DNA from: Bacteroidales bacterium UBA6192
Lineage (GTDB): Bacteria; Bacteroidota; Bacteroidia; Bacteroidales; F082
Length of the DNA stretch: 50,489 nucleotides
Assembly (NCBI GenBank): GCA_002422725.1
Contig: DITE01000006.1
Coordinates: 1 to 50,489, forward strand
Reading direction: 5' to 3'
Shown here piece by piece: positions 7,614 to 16,456 of the stretch. The notes under the pieces were generated by a model. It was not told where the DNA came from. It made no database searches and saw only the letters and a program-made list of their open reading frames with translations. How positions within the stretch are numbered: position 1 is the first letter of the stretch; each line of letters opens with the position of its first letter. The translations under genes and the position numbers were made by a program.

Positions 7614-9392
7614 ATGATAAAACACCAAACCATCTTAACATTTGCCTTTCTGGCCATTGTTTTTCTGTTGAATGCTCAGGAAAAAGGCGTTGCTGAATTG
7701 AGTTATATCCGGCTCACCAACGGACTTAACCATCCTGAATTCGAGGGAGGCAAGAGCGACTTTGCCCTATCGGACATAAATATGGATGGTCATGTGGACA
7801 TTTTATCAATAGGTGATCATGGCTGCCCTGGTGTTGGAACGGATCAACAGGGAATTATGATTTGGTTTGGAGACGGAGAGGGTAATTTTACCTTACATAA
7901 GGGTGGAGACTTTGGCTATGGAGGTGTTTGTGCAGGCGATGTGAATAACGACGGTTACCCTGACATTGCATATGGAATGCATCATAATTATTCAGCCTCC
8001 GACTTTGGTGACCAGTTGATTGAGGTGGCCCTGGGCGATGGAACGGGTTTGAACTTTATTCCATGGGATGATGGTCTGGCTACAGCCGGTGAGGATTGGG
8101 GAATGTTTGGCACCGACCTTGGCGATGTAAACAATGATGGGAGGCTTGATCTTGTTAGTGTCTCTTTTGGCTGTTGTTCGGGCATACAAGTGTATCTTAA
8201 TCAGGGAGATGGATCCTGGCAGCATGTGTTTGGATTCAGTGGGGGTAACTCGGATATGATTGTAAAGTTTGCCGATCTGAACAAAGATGGTTACCTCGAT
8301 TTTGTTGCATCACATGAAAATGGACTGGCATATTTTGGTGATGGTACAGGCAATTTTGTAAAAAATGATACGGGGCTGCCACTGGCAGAAGGGTGGATTT
8401 TAACCGGTGTTTCAACAGCAGATGTTAACCATGATGGCGCTGATGACGTTGCTTTTGTAAATATGGAGGAAGGACTCGATGTTTATACATGGAGCAAGGA
8501 AACTTTAACATGGACAAGTATTTCAGGTAATCTTCCGGAAACAGGCGATTACCAGCTTACACAACTTGCCGACATGAACTCCGATGGTTATGTGGATCTG
8601 CTGGCATATGGAAACAGGTTATTACAGGTATGGCTTGGCAACGGTCAGGGTGACTGGACATTGGCTACAAATTTCCAAACCAGTGGACAGATGGGAAATG
8701 CACGTGCATTGCAAACCGGAGGCGATTTAACCAAAAATGGTATGCCCGATATTGTGTTGCTCACCGAAGAAGGAACCTGGCTTTCAAGTAAAAATATCCT
8801 TTATGTGTTTGCCGAAAACAGCCCTGCCGAAAACCTTTGGATTAAAGCCAATTATCCTTCAGGTGGCGAGAACTTTTATCCTGGTTCGGTGCGAAACATC
8901 CGATGGGCTTCCCAGATTCCGGCATCATTGCCTTCATCGGTCGATTTATCCTATTCCACTCAGGGGGCTATGGGCCCCTGGGTAACAATTGCTGCTTCCA
9001 TTCCCAATAACGGTTTGCACCAGTGGATCGTCCCGGATGTTGACTCAGATCTTTGTTATGTAAAGCTTGTTGTTCATCAGGGAGACGAAAATGCTTCAGC
9101 CACCAGCATAGCCCCTTTCAGCATTCTTGGATCGGTTTCTAACAGGGAACAGCAGCCCGTCAGGATCCAGGGGGAGGCAATTTCACCTAACCCTGCTGAA
9201 GACTGGATTACTATTAACAAGGCAGTAGAAGCCGAAAGAATCATCATTTTGAGTATGCAGGGAAAGACAATGCTCGATGCAGAAGTAGCCTCTTTCAGAA
9301 TAAATATCATGGGACTCAATCCCGGCATCTATGTTTACCAGCTAAAGACAAAGCAGCACGGGGTGATAATCGGTCGATTCATAAAGCTTTGA
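7614..9392 (+). CDS. secreted FG-GAP/VCBS repeat protein with T9SS sorting domain
   Basis: About 592 residues. A signal peptide ends near NAQEKG. Residues about 50-380 hold seven FG-GAP/VCBS-type repeats with calcium-loop motifs such as DVNNDGYPDI, DLNKDGYLDF and DMNSDGYVDL, predicting a seven-bladed beta-propeller. A beta-sandwich segment follows (about 410-500) and then a T9SS C-terminal domain beginning ISPNPAEDW and ending VIIGRFIKL. It is probably exported to the cell surface or medium; binding partner unknown. The ATG at 7614 puts the signal peptide right at the N-terminus, whereas the longer frame opens with TTG at 7599. Confidence 0.88.
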   Translation: MIKHQTILTFAFLAIVFLLNAQEKGVAELSYIRLTNGLNHPEFEGGKSDFALSDINMDGHVDILSIGDHGCPGVGTDQQGIMIWFGDGEGNFTLHKGGDFGYGGVCAGDVNNDGYPDIAYGMHHNYSASDFGDQLIEVALGDGTGLNFIPWDDGLATAGEDWGMFGTDLGDVNNDGRLDLVSVSFGCCSGIQVYLNQGDGSWQHVFGFSGGNSDMIVKFADLNKDGYLDFVASHENGLAYFGDGTGNFVKNDTGLPLAEGWILTGVSTADVNHDGADDVAFVNMEEGLDVYTWSKETLTWTSISGNLPETGDYQLTQLADMNSDGYVDLLAYGNRLLQVWLGNGQGDWTLATNFQTSGQMGNARALQTGGDLTKNGMPDIVLLTEEGTWLSSKNILYVFAENSPAENLWIKANYPSGGENFYPGSVRNIRWASQIPASLPSSVDLSYSTQGAMGPWVTIAASIPNNGLHQWIVPDVDSDLCYVKLVVHQGDENASATSIAPFSILGSVSNREQQPVRIQGEAISPNPAEDWITINKAVEAERIIILSMQGKTMLDAEVASFRINIMGLNPGIYVYQLKTKQHGVIIGRFIKL

Positions 9393-9444
9393 TCATGCTT
9401 TATTTGGTAATACTTGGCATATGATTCAGATATAAGTCCCAGCT

Positions 9445-9537
9445 ATGAATTATCAATCAGCCTATTATGGCATCGACTACTTCAATGTTTACCCGCTTGC
9501 AAGAAGTTATTATATAGGGGTATCATTCCATTTTTAA
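9445..9537 (+). pseudogene. remnant of the 3' end of a TonB-dependent receptor or similar outer-membrane barrel
   Basis: A 30-codon frame ends in YPLARSYYIGVSFHF followed by TAA. This has the pattern of the last strand of TonB-dependent receptors: YP-x-x-GR-like turn, alternating strand, terminal phenylalanine after H/R. A stop lies four codons before its ATG, and no more of the barrel is recognisable upstream. I read it as the residue of a deleted receptor gene next to the secreted propeller gene. A chance frame is the alternative. Confidence 0.4.
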
Positions 9538-9626
9538 ACTTTACAACCAGCCCACTAACACAAAGTGCTGGGAAATAATGCTTCGAGGTAAGTTCAAAAA
9601 CTATATAAAGTTGATTGATCTCTTTA

Positions 9627-10043
9627 TTACAGCAGTACGAGGCTCAGCAAAAACATCAGCCAGGCCATTGGTGTATAGACGTTTTTGTCGAGCCGGCTAT
9701 ACGTACCATTGTTTTCGGTGCGAAAGAGTCCCATGACTTTGAATTCGCCAACTGCGCGTACAAGTAACATTCCTGAAACAGCATAAATCAGGTTTTCCAT
9801 CACATTGTCGAGGTGATCGTCATGCAGCTGCAATGTCCTCAGATACACAATCAATGCTGCAAAAAGCAATCCAAAGGATTGCAGGATGAACCATTTCTTT
9901 CCTTTGTCGGGCCGGTCGCCTTCGCGCTCCGGCATAATCCAACTGGTTTTGAACCGACCCAGGATAAGCAGTATCCATGATACAACTGCACTCCCAGCAA
10001 ATGTAGCTGTCAGGGCAATTCCACAAAAAAAAGTTAATGACAT
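9627..10043 (-). CDS. DUF3995-family membrane protein
   Basis: About 138 residues with four hydrophobic helices and no catalytic motif. The segments VRAVGEFKVMGLF and NNGTYSRLDKNVYTP resemble the small four-helix membrane proteins of DUF3995, function unknown. The ATG at 10043 gives a start in the first helix (MSLTFFCGIAL); a GTG at 10079 would extend it by 12 residues and overlap the phosphofructokinase stop. Either way it is directly downstream of pfk and probably in the same transcript. Confidence 0.65.
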   Translation of the reverse strand: MSLTFFCGIALTATFAGSAVVSWILLILGRFKTSWIMPEREGDRPDKGKKWFILQSFGLLFAALIVYLRTLQLHDDHLDNVMENLIYAVSGMLLVRAVGEFKVMGLFRTENNGTYSRLDKNVYTPMAWLMFLLSLVLL

Positions 10044-10068
10044 ACTTAAGGGATGTTTTTGGAAAGCG

Positions 10069-11106
10069 TTAAACGTCACATATGTCTCCCATACAAATGT
10101 CCAGTGACCGGGCTTTGAGGATCAGGGAGTGATCCACCGGAACCAGCCTTGTTTTGCCGGCAACATCTTTGAGCGGGATACTCGAAGTTTGTCCGCCTAC
10201 ATTGGTAACCATTCTTCCATAATTCTCCTTTGAAATCAGATCAACAGCATGCGAACCAAAACGTGTAGCCAGTATTCTGTCCATTGGCGACGGGCTACCA
10301 CCCCGCTGAATGTAACCCAATATCGTTTTGCGGGTTTCAATGCGGGTACCGTTTTCGATCATTCCGGCAATATAATCGGCTGCTGAGCTGAACTCACTTG
10401 GCCTTTCAATCCCTTCGGCCACCACAACAATAGAATATGGTTTCTTTTTATAAGCCCTGTCGAGCAGGTAGCGGTTCACGGCTTTCAAATCCTGTTTGAG
10501 TTCTGGTAACAGGATCACATCACCGCCACCTGCCAGGCCGGCATATAAGGTTAGCCAGCCGGCATTGTGACCCATCACCTCGATCACCATGATGCGTTTA
10601 TGTGAGTTGGCCGTGGTGTGAAGCCGGTCGATTGCATCGGTGGCTATCGTTAGTGCCGAATCGAAGCCAAAAGTAAAATCGGTTCCAAAAACGTCATTAT
10701 CGATTGTTTTTGGAATCCCAATCACATTCAATCCTTCTTCCGAAAGCAGGTTTGCTGTTTTCTGTGTGCCGTTCCCACCAATACACACTATACAATCAAG
10801 ACGCAGGTCTTTATAATTCTTCTTGATAATTCTGGGTTTATCAATACCCAGGCTGCCCGACTTTTTAAAGGGTTTTTCTCTAGAGGTGCCTAAAATAGTT
10901 CCACCAAGGGTTAAAATTCCTGATAAGGCTGACTCTGTTAATTCGCTAACCTCTTTATTGATAAGCCCCGAGAATCCTGATGAAATACCCAAAACCTCCA
11001 TCCCGTGGCGTACAATCGCTGTTTTACCAACGCCTCTAATAGCCGCGTTTATGCCCGGACAATCGCCTCCGGCTGTCAGAATTCCAATGCGTTGTGGCTT
11101 TCCCAT
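10069..11106 (-). CDS. pfkA: 6-phosphofructokinase (group III-like)
   Basis: About 345 residues from the ATG at 11106; a TTG-started frame to 11133 adds nine residues ahead of the usual N-terminus. The phosphate-binding GGDCPGINA (residues 13-21), the IGGNGT loop (109-114) and the catalytic PKTIDND (132-138, D136 as base) are all present, as is MGHNAGW for fructose 6-phosphate. Gly113 is the residue that favours ATP over pyrophosphate, while Lys133 in PKT is found in pyrophosphate enzymes and in group III/X ATP enzymes. The loop has Asn112 where most ATP enzymes have Asp. Likely donor is ATP, but this should be tested. Glycolysis, cytoplasm. Confidence 0.9.
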   Translation of the reverse strand: MGKPQRIGILTAGGDCPGINAAIRGVGKTAIVRHGMEVLGISSGFSGLINKEVSELTESALSGILTLGGTILGTSREKPFKKSGSLGIDKPRIIKKNYKDLRLDCIVCIGGNGTQKTANLLSEEGLNVIGIPKTIDNDVFGTDFTFGFDSALTIATDAIDRLHTTANSHKRIMVIEVMGHNAGWLTLYAGLAGGGDVILLPELKQDLKAVNRYLLDRAYKKKPYSIVVVAEGIERPSEFSSAADYIAGMIENGTRIETRKTILGYIQRGGSPSPMDRILATRFGSHAVDLISKENYGRMVTNVGGQTSSIPLKDVAGKTRLVPVDHSLILKARSLDICMGDICDV

Positions 11107-11185
11107 TTTTGTGTTGTATTGATGATACTGCAAATTAAACGATTTTTATGTCCTGAAGCCGCCTTCCCTACTCAAGATTTTTGGC

Positions 11186-11193
11186 TACTTTTG
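11186..11193 (+). promoter_or_regulatory. possible -7 box for the glutamate symporter gene
   Basis: TACTTTTG matches TAnnTTTG, 62 bases before the ATG at 11256. No good -33 element is seen. Confidence 0.3.
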
Positions 11194-11255
11194 AACACCT
11201 TCTTCACTACTCAACAGAAGGCATTAACTTAATTATGAAATTTTTATAAAGTTCA

Positions 11256-12569
11256 ATGACTACACAAAAAGGAATCGCACTTCACTGGAAAATACTGCTG
11301 GGGATGACAGCTGGTGTTCTGTTCGGTTTGCTGTCTGTCTGGCTTGGGTTGAACGAATTTGCAGTCGACTGGATAAAACCTTGGGGCATAATCTTTATCA
11401 ATCTCCTGAAGCTCATTGCTATTCCATTAATTATCGTATCACTGATCAGTGGCGTATCAGGCCTTAATGATGTTTCGCGCCTGTCGCGGATGGGGCTGAA
11501 AACCATCAGCATGTACATCCTTACGACTGTTATTGCAGTAAGTGTAGGACTGGTTGTCGTAAATTTAACAAATCCGGGCAAAATTCTTCCGCGAGAAAAA
11601 GCCATTGAGTTTCAGCAAAAGTTTGCCCGGAATGTGGAAAACCAAACACTGAATAACCAAATGGATTCGGGCCCGCTGCAATTTATTATTGATCTTGTCC
11701 CCGCTAATATTTTCGAAGCATTGACGAATAATTCCAGTATGCTGCAGGTCATTTTCTTTGCCCTGCTATTCGGAATTTCGCTTATTCTGTTACCAGCTGA
11801 AAAGACAAAACCAGTTAAAGACATTTTCGATTCGCTGAATGAAATAGTGATGAAAATGATTCATCTGGTGATGATGGTAGCCCCTTATGGGGTTTTTGCA
11901 TTGATCGCCTCGCTGATCGTGGATGTTGCCGGAACCAACCCCGGCGACACCCTGGCACTTTTCGGCTCTTTGGGTATGTATACATTAACGGTCATCATAG
12001 GTTTATTGCTGATTGTATTTGCAATTTATCCTTTAATTATCGGAACCTTTACCCGCCTAACCTACCGGCAGTTTCTCAAAGGCATTACTCCCGCTCAATT
12101 GCTTGCATTTTCAACAAGTTCAAGTGCTGCCACTTTGCCCATGACTATGGAATGTGTTGAGGATAATCTGGGTGTTAAAAAAGAGGTGAGCAGTTTTGTT
12201 TTGCCACTCGGCGCAACGATTAATATGGACGGAACAAGCTTATATCAAGCTGTTGCAGCAGTTTTCATTGCACAGATATATGGCATGGACCTGACATTCC
12301 TGCAACAGTTGACCATCATCCTTACTGCAACACTGGCCTCTATTGGATCGGCTGCTGTACCAGGTGCCGGAATGATTATGCTTGTAATCGTTTTGACATC
12401 TGTGGGAATTCCAACCGAAGGGATTGCGCTTATATTTGCTGTTGACAGGCCCCTGGATATGCTTCGCACGGTGGTGAATATCAGCGGAGATGCCATGATT
12501 GCCTGTATAGTGGAGCATACCGAGAATAAAAGTGATTATCCCATTGTTAATGAAAACAATACTTTATGA
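11256..12569 (+). CDS. gltP: dicarboxylate/amino acid:cation symporter (glutamate/aspartate type)
   Basis: 437 residues of the DAACS/SLC1 fold. The re-entrant serine-rich loop FSTSSSAATLPMTME and the transmembrane-seven motif TINMDGTSLY are both intact, as is the late AVDRPLDMLRTVVNISGD segment that binds the substrate carboxylate and amino groups. It should import glutamate, aspartate or C4-dicarboxylates with sodium or protons. The stop overlaps the ATG of the next gene (ATGA), so the secreted BNR protein downstream is translationally coupled. Confidence 0.93.
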   Translation: MTTQKGIALHWKILLGMTAGVLFGLLSVWLGLNEFAVDWIKPWGIIFINLLKLIAIPLIIVSLISGVSGLNDVSRLSRMGLKTISMYILTTVIAVSVGLVVVNLTNPGKILPREKAIEFQQKFARNVENQTLNNQMDSGPLQFIIDLVPANIFEALTNNSSMLQVIFFALLFGISLILLPAEKTKPVKDIFDSLNEIVMKMIHLVMMVAPYGVFALIASLIVDVAGTNPGDTLALFGSLGMYTLTVIIGLLLIVFAIYPLIIGTFTRLTYRQFLKGITPAQLLAFSTSSSAATLPMTMECVEDNLGVKKEVSSFVLPLGATINMDGTSLYQAVAAVFIAQIYGMDLTFLQQLTIILTATLASIGSAAVPGAGMIMLVIVLTSVGIPTEGIALIFAVDRPLDMLRTVVNISGDAMIACIVEHTENKSDYPIVNENNTL

Positions 12570-14122
12570 AAACTGTCTGGATTACCTTTGTTTTGTTTAT
12601 TCTATTGTTGCCCGTTTCAGCTCAACATCAGAATGTTCGTGTCAGCCCATTCGGAAGTGCCAATGAACCAAGCATCTGCATAAACCCAAAGAATCCTTTG
12701 GAAATCATGGCCGGTTCGAACCTGAATTTTGTCTATTATTCACTTGATGGTGGGTATACATGGAATACCAGCATTCTGGAATCGCCCGAGTATGGTGTCT
12801 GGGGCGATCCGGTTGTAATAGCTGATACTGCCGGTGATTTCTACTTTTTTCACTTGTCAAACCCAGTCAACGGCAGCTGGATCGACCGGATTGTTTGCCA
12901 GAAGTATGACAAAGAAACAGGTTCCTGGTCTCCTGGATCCTACATGGGACTGAATGGCGTAAAGGCTCAGGACAAAGAATGGGCTGTTGTTGATCCGCAA
13001 TCAAACACCATTTATGTTACCTGGACACAGTTTGACAATTATGGAAACAGTGACCCGGGTTGCCAGAGTAATATTATGTTCAGTAAATCAACCGATGGCG
13101 GCCAAAGCTGGAGTCCAGCTATTGTTATCAGCAGTGTGCCTGGTGATTGTCTTGACAGTGACAACACCAATGAAGGAGCAGTGCCGGCAGTTGGCGCCAA
13201 TGGTGAAGTGTTTGTCTCCTGGTCGGGACCACTCGGGCTTGTCTTTAACCGTTCAATCGATGGAGGCAACACATGGCTTGATGAGGAAATGTTTATACGC
13301 GACCATATCGGGGGCTGGGACATAAGCATTCCGGGCATTTATCGTTGCAATGCAATGCCGGTTACTGTGGTCGACCTGAGTAATGGCTCTAACCACGGAA
13401 TAATTTACATCAATTATGCTGATCAAAGCAATGGTGATGACGATACTGATGTCTGGCTCATTAAATCGACTGATGGCGGAAACAACTGGTCCGAACCCGT
13501 CAGGGTAAACGACGATCCCCCGGGGCGTCATCAGTTTTTCACCTGGATTACTGTCGATCAGGTAACCGGATACTTATATTTTGTTTTTTACGACAGAAGA
13601 AACTACAACAACAATCAAACTGATGTATTTTTGGCTGTATCGCGCGACGGAGGGGCTACTTTTGAAAATATGCTAATCAGCGAAAGCCCCTTCACCCCTT
13701 CATCAGGAACTTTCTTTGGCGATTACAACAACATTTCGGCTGTGAATGATGTGGTAAGGCCAATCTGGACAAGAATGGACAATGGAACACGCAGTATCTG
13801 GACTGCTATTGTTGACACCGATGTTTCGATACAGGAACAAGACCTGATTCCTTTTAGCCTAGAGCAAAACTACCCAAACCCATTCAGTCTGTCGACTGTT
13901 TTTTCATTCAAACTAACACAGGCTACAATAATCCATCTGGCGGTGTATGATCATTTTGGTCGTGAGGTTGTAACTCTGATTGACAATCGTTTAACCCCAA
14001 CAGGAAAATATGAGCTGCCCTTTGAAGCATCGGTCAATGGCTTGAGTCCGGGAGTTTATTATTTTGGACTTAAAAGTGCTAAACATACCATAAAACGCAA
14101 AATGGTGGTTGCAAATCACTGA
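12566..14122 (+). CDS. secreted BNR/sialidase-like propeller with T9SS sorting domain
   Basis: 518 residues with a cleaved signal (FILLLPVSAQ). Five Asp-box/BNR-type repeats are seen, for example SLDGGYTWN, STDGGQSWS, SIDGGNTW, STDGGNNWS and SRDGGATFE, between residues about 59 and 370; they predict a beta-propeller as in sialidases and related glycoside-binding proteins. The last 90 residues form a T9SS sorting domain (QNYPNPFSLST ... GLSPGVYYFGL ... KRKMVV). I see no clear arginine triad or tyrosine pair, so sialidase activity is not claimed. Coupled to gltP by a 4-base overlap, an unusual pairing. Confidence 0.85.
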   Translation: MKTVWITFVLFILLLPVSAQHQNVRVSPFGSANEPSICINPKNPLEIMAGSNLNFVYYSLDGGYTWNTSILESPEYGVWGDPVVIADTAGDFYFFHLSNPVNGSWIDRIVCQKYDKETGSWSPGSYMGLNGVKAQDKEWAVVDPQSNTIYVTWTQFDNYGNSDPGCQSNIMFSKSTDGGQSWSPAIVISSVPGDCLDSDNTNEGAVPAVGANGEVFVSWSGPLGLVFNRSIDGGNTWLDEEMFIRDHIGGWDISIPGIYRCNAMPVTVVDLSNGSNHGIIYINYADQSNGDDDTDVWLIKSTDGGNNWSEPVRVNDDPPGRHQFFTWITVDQVTGYLYFVFYDRRNYNNNQTDVFLAVSRDGGATFENMLISESPFTPSSGTFFGDYNNISAVNDVVRPIWTRMDNGTRSIWTAIVDTDVSIQEQDLIPFSLEQNYPNPFSLSTVFSFKLTQATIIHLAVYDHFGREVVTLIDNRLTPTGKYELPFEASVNGLSPGVYYFGLKSAKHTIKRKMVVANH

Positions 14123-14144
14123 TAATTAATAAAACACGCAATTC

Positions 14145-14175
14145 TTTGATCGTTTCGTTTTTTTTCTAACTTTGC
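14145..14175 (+). promoter_or_regulatory. strong Bacteroidota promoter for the first TetR-like gene
   Basis: TTTG at 14145-14148 and TAACTTTGC at 14167-14175 are separated by 18 bases, an almost ideal -33/-7 pair. The gene starts at 14205, so the leader is about 20 bases and includes AGGAGA. Confidence 0.7.
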
Positions 14176-14204
14176 CGTCGACTTAAAAAGGAGAAGTCAT
14201 TCAT

Positions 14205-14822
14205 ATGATTCAGGAAGAACTCAGGCCCATTCTCGAACAAATAAGATTAAAAGCCCTTGAGCATGGGATTAAAAATCTATCGCTTGAGCGGATGAATTCA
14301 TATGAAGACATACCCCTAAATGTGCTCAAAAAGTATGTCTCTTCCAATGAAGAGCTTGTTGAGAAAACCCTTGAACTCGAAAGAGAAAAGTTCATGGAGA
14401 TTTTTATTGAATTCGACTTCGAAGGCATGAATGCTATTGACATCCTGATGATAGTCTCGAAGGAAGTATCAAAAAAATTCACCGAAGTTTCTCCTTCTAT
14501 CACTCATCAGCTCAACGAATTATTCCCCGAAATCTACCATGCCCATTTCGAGAAACGTATCTTGTTTATTTCTGATAAAATTCGGATTAACCTTACGAAA
14601 GGAATCTCACAGGGCATGTACCGCAATGACTTAAGCATCGAGTTGATTGCACGGCTTTATATCAGCAGGCTCATTGACATTCATAATCCGGATTTCTTTC
14701 CTCCGGAAGAATTCTCTTTCAAAACCTTGTTTGATCAGATGTTTGAGAGCTTTGTAAGAAGCGTGGCCACTCCCGAAGGCCTTGAATATTTCGAAAAACA
14801 AAAAAAATCATTCCTTTTTTAA
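14205..14822 (+). CDS. TetR-like regulator with atypical helix-turn-helix
   Basis: 205 residues, the same length as the TetR protein at 16457 and clearly related to it in the C-terminal ligand domain: LFPEIYHAHFEKR against FYPSIYRKVKEAH, KGISQGMYRNDL against KGKTEGYYRQDL, and VATPEGLEYFEKQ against IISPKGLQFIQTH. At the N-terminus the region where the DNA-binding motif should be reads SYEDIPLNVLKKYVSS instead of a standard A-x-x-x-x-S-K-x-T-L-Y-x-Y/F-F, so DNA binding may be changed or lost. It begins the efflux locus with its own strong promoter. Could be a regulator with altered specificity or a heterodimer partner of the second TetR. Confidence 0.7.
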   Translation: MIQEELRPILEQIRLKALEHGIKNLSLERMNSYEDIPLNVLKKYVSSNEELVEKTLELEREKFMEIFIEFDFEGMNAIDILMIVSKEVSKKFTEVSPSITHQLNELFPEIYHAHFEKRILFISDKIRINLTKGISQGMYRNDLSIELIARLYISRLIDIHNPDFFPPEEFSFKTLFDQMFESFVRSVATPEGLEYFEKQKKSFLF

Positions 14823-15020
14823 ACCCTTTTTACTTTCACTTGTCTTTAGTGATACCTTTTTTCCACTACGGAAACGTTTTATACGATTTTTGTGCCGGAA
14901 ACAAAACGGGTTCAACAAGATAACCAACTGTCCTAATGGATATTGTGGTCTATTTTGTTGCTTTTTTTTAACGAATATAGTATATGAATAAGCCTTTTAA
15001 AGAAAATTAACAATAAACTA

Positions 15021-15050
15021 AGGAAACGATAATAACATTTTTAGTTTCCT
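15021..15050. promoter_or_regulatory. inverted repeat, candidate TetR operator before tolC
   Basis: AGGAAAC (15021-15027) and GTTTCCT (15044-15050) form a perfect 7-base dyad with a 16-base spacer, ending 15 bases before the -7 box at 15066 and so covering the -33 region. Further GGAAAC half-sites occur at 14870 and 14897. The position fits a repressor site for one of the two TetR-like proteins encoded alongside. Confidence 0.45.
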
Positions 15051-15065
15051 GTTGTTATAAAAGTC

Positions 15066-15074
15066 TATTTTTGC
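15066..15074 (+). promoter_or_regulatory. -7 box for the tolC-tetR-adaptor-RND operon
   Basis: TATTTTTGC matches TAnnTTTGC exactly, 32 bases before the tolC ATG. TTTC at 15045-15048 is a candidate -33 element at 17 bases and lies inside the dyad at 15021-15050. Confidence 0.5.
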
Positions 15075-15106
15075 CAATTCTATTAATCTGAAGTAAAGAA
15101 AACATA

Positions 15107-16453
15107 ATGAAACCACTGAAATTCCTTTTAATCATTGCCTGTTTTTTAGCATTTTCCGGCAAAATCTGGTCACAGGAGGTAGTTACCCTAAATCTGGAAC
15201 AAGCCAAACAAATTGCCTTGCAGAACAATTATAATCTGCGTAATAGCCTGAATGATATCGAAGTAGCCCGCTATCAGGTGAAGGAAACAATAGCAACCGG
15301 TTTGCCTCAGGTGAGTGCCACAGTAAGCTACAATGATAATATTGGATTACCTGTGCAGTTGGTTCCTGGCGATTTTTTTGGGCAACCCGGGCAGGAAATC
15401 GAAGTGCAGTTTGGCACAAAATACAGTAGCAGCGCCAGTGCAACCCTAAATCAGCTGTTGTTTAGCGGAAGCTACATTGTGGGGCTGCAAGCCGCTAAAT
15501 CATTTCTTGAACAAAGCGAGAAAAACTATCAGAAAAACCGGATCGAAGTGATCAAATCGGTATCAGAAGCATATTTTCTGGTTTTAGCTACACAAGAAAG
15601 CATTGAAGTGATTGATTCCACCCTATCGATTACCCGCAAACTTGCATATCAAACCGGTATTATTGTTGAAAACGGCTTTGGAGAGGAAACTGACCTGGAT
15701 CAATTTGAATTGCTGGTTTCTGAACTCGAAATTGCCCGAACCAATGCGCTCAATCAGCATAACATTGCAGAATCATTTTTAAAATACCAGCTGGGTATGG
15801 ATGATAAAAAAACCATTGTGCTTACCCAGACAATCACGGGATTGATCGACACTTCAGCACCTCAAACAGTGATGACAAAACCTTTTGAGCTGAGTAACAA
15901 TATTGATTACCGAATTTTGAAAAATCAGCAACATCTGGCCCTGCTACAATTGAGACTCGAAAAAAGCGCCTATCTTCCTACCCTTTCGGCATTTCTGAAT
16001 TATCAAACCCAGGCTCAACGTCAGGAATGGGATTTTCTTGATACCAAAGGCAAATGGTATTCGAGTTCGGTACTAGGAGTTACTATGAATATTCCAATCT
16101 TCAGCAGTGGTGAGCGTTATTCTAAAGTTAAACAAGCATATTTTCAGTTTGAAAAAACAAAAGTTGCCGAAGAACAAATCTCAACCAGCCTCAAGCTGCA
16201 ATATGAAACCATTCTCAACGAACTAAACAATGCTTTGCTCACCTACGAAAACTCCATAAAAAACAAAGCTGTTGCAGAAAAAATATTTCAGCGCACCGGC
16301 GTGAAATACACCGAAGGTCTTGCCGGCAGCCTCGACTTCCTGAATGCCCACAACCAATACCTGAATACACAATCACAATATATCAATGCAGCCCTGAATG
16401 TGCTCAACAAAACTACTTCGCTCGAAAGTTTACTCTCATCAACGATCAACTAA
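15107..16453 (+). CDS. TolC-family outer-membrane efflux protein
   Basis: 448 residues with a signal peptide (to about GKIWSQ) and two TolC-type repeats: the first begins TLNLEQAKQIALQNNYNLR and a second helical pair follows SSVLGVTMNIPIFSSGE. The long amphipathic helices and NPIF/IPIF turn are typical of outer-membrane channels for tripartite efflux pumps. It is the first gene of a compact operon; its stop is three bases before the TetR gene, and the adaptor and RND permease follow, so it is the exit duct of this pump. Confidence 0.92.
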   Translation: MKPLKFLLIIACFLAFSGKIWSQEVVTLNLEQAKQIALQNNYNLRNSLNDIEVARYQVKETIATGLPQVSATVSYNDNIGLPVQLVPGDFFGQPGQEIEVQFGTKYSSSASATLNQLLFSGSYIVGLQAAKSFLEQSEKNYQKNRIEVIKSVSEAYFLVLATQESIEVIDSTLSITRKLAYQTGIIVENGFGEETDLDQFELLVSELEIARTNALNQHNIAESFLKYQLGMDDKKTIVLTQTITGLIDTSAPQTVMTKPFELSNNIDYRILKNQQHLALLQLRLEKSAYLPTLSAFLNYQTQAQRQEWDFLDTKGKWYSSSVLGVTMNIPIFSSGERYSKVKQAYFQFEKTKVAEEQISTSLKLQYETILNELNNALLTYENSIKNKAVAEKIFQRTGVKYTEGLAGSLDFLNAHNQYLNTQSQYINAALNVLNKTTSLESLLSSTIN

Positions 16454-16456
16454 TCC

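Noticed and set aside
7490..7696. Other long frames lying inside or opposite real genes, such as 7490-7696, 33557-33988 and 49023-49736.
   Set aside because: They overlap genes with recognised domains in another frame and have no domain features of their own.
12566..14122. Calling the BNR protein a true sialidase.
   Set aside because: Asp-box repeats occur in many propellers, and the arginine triad and catalytic residues were not identified.
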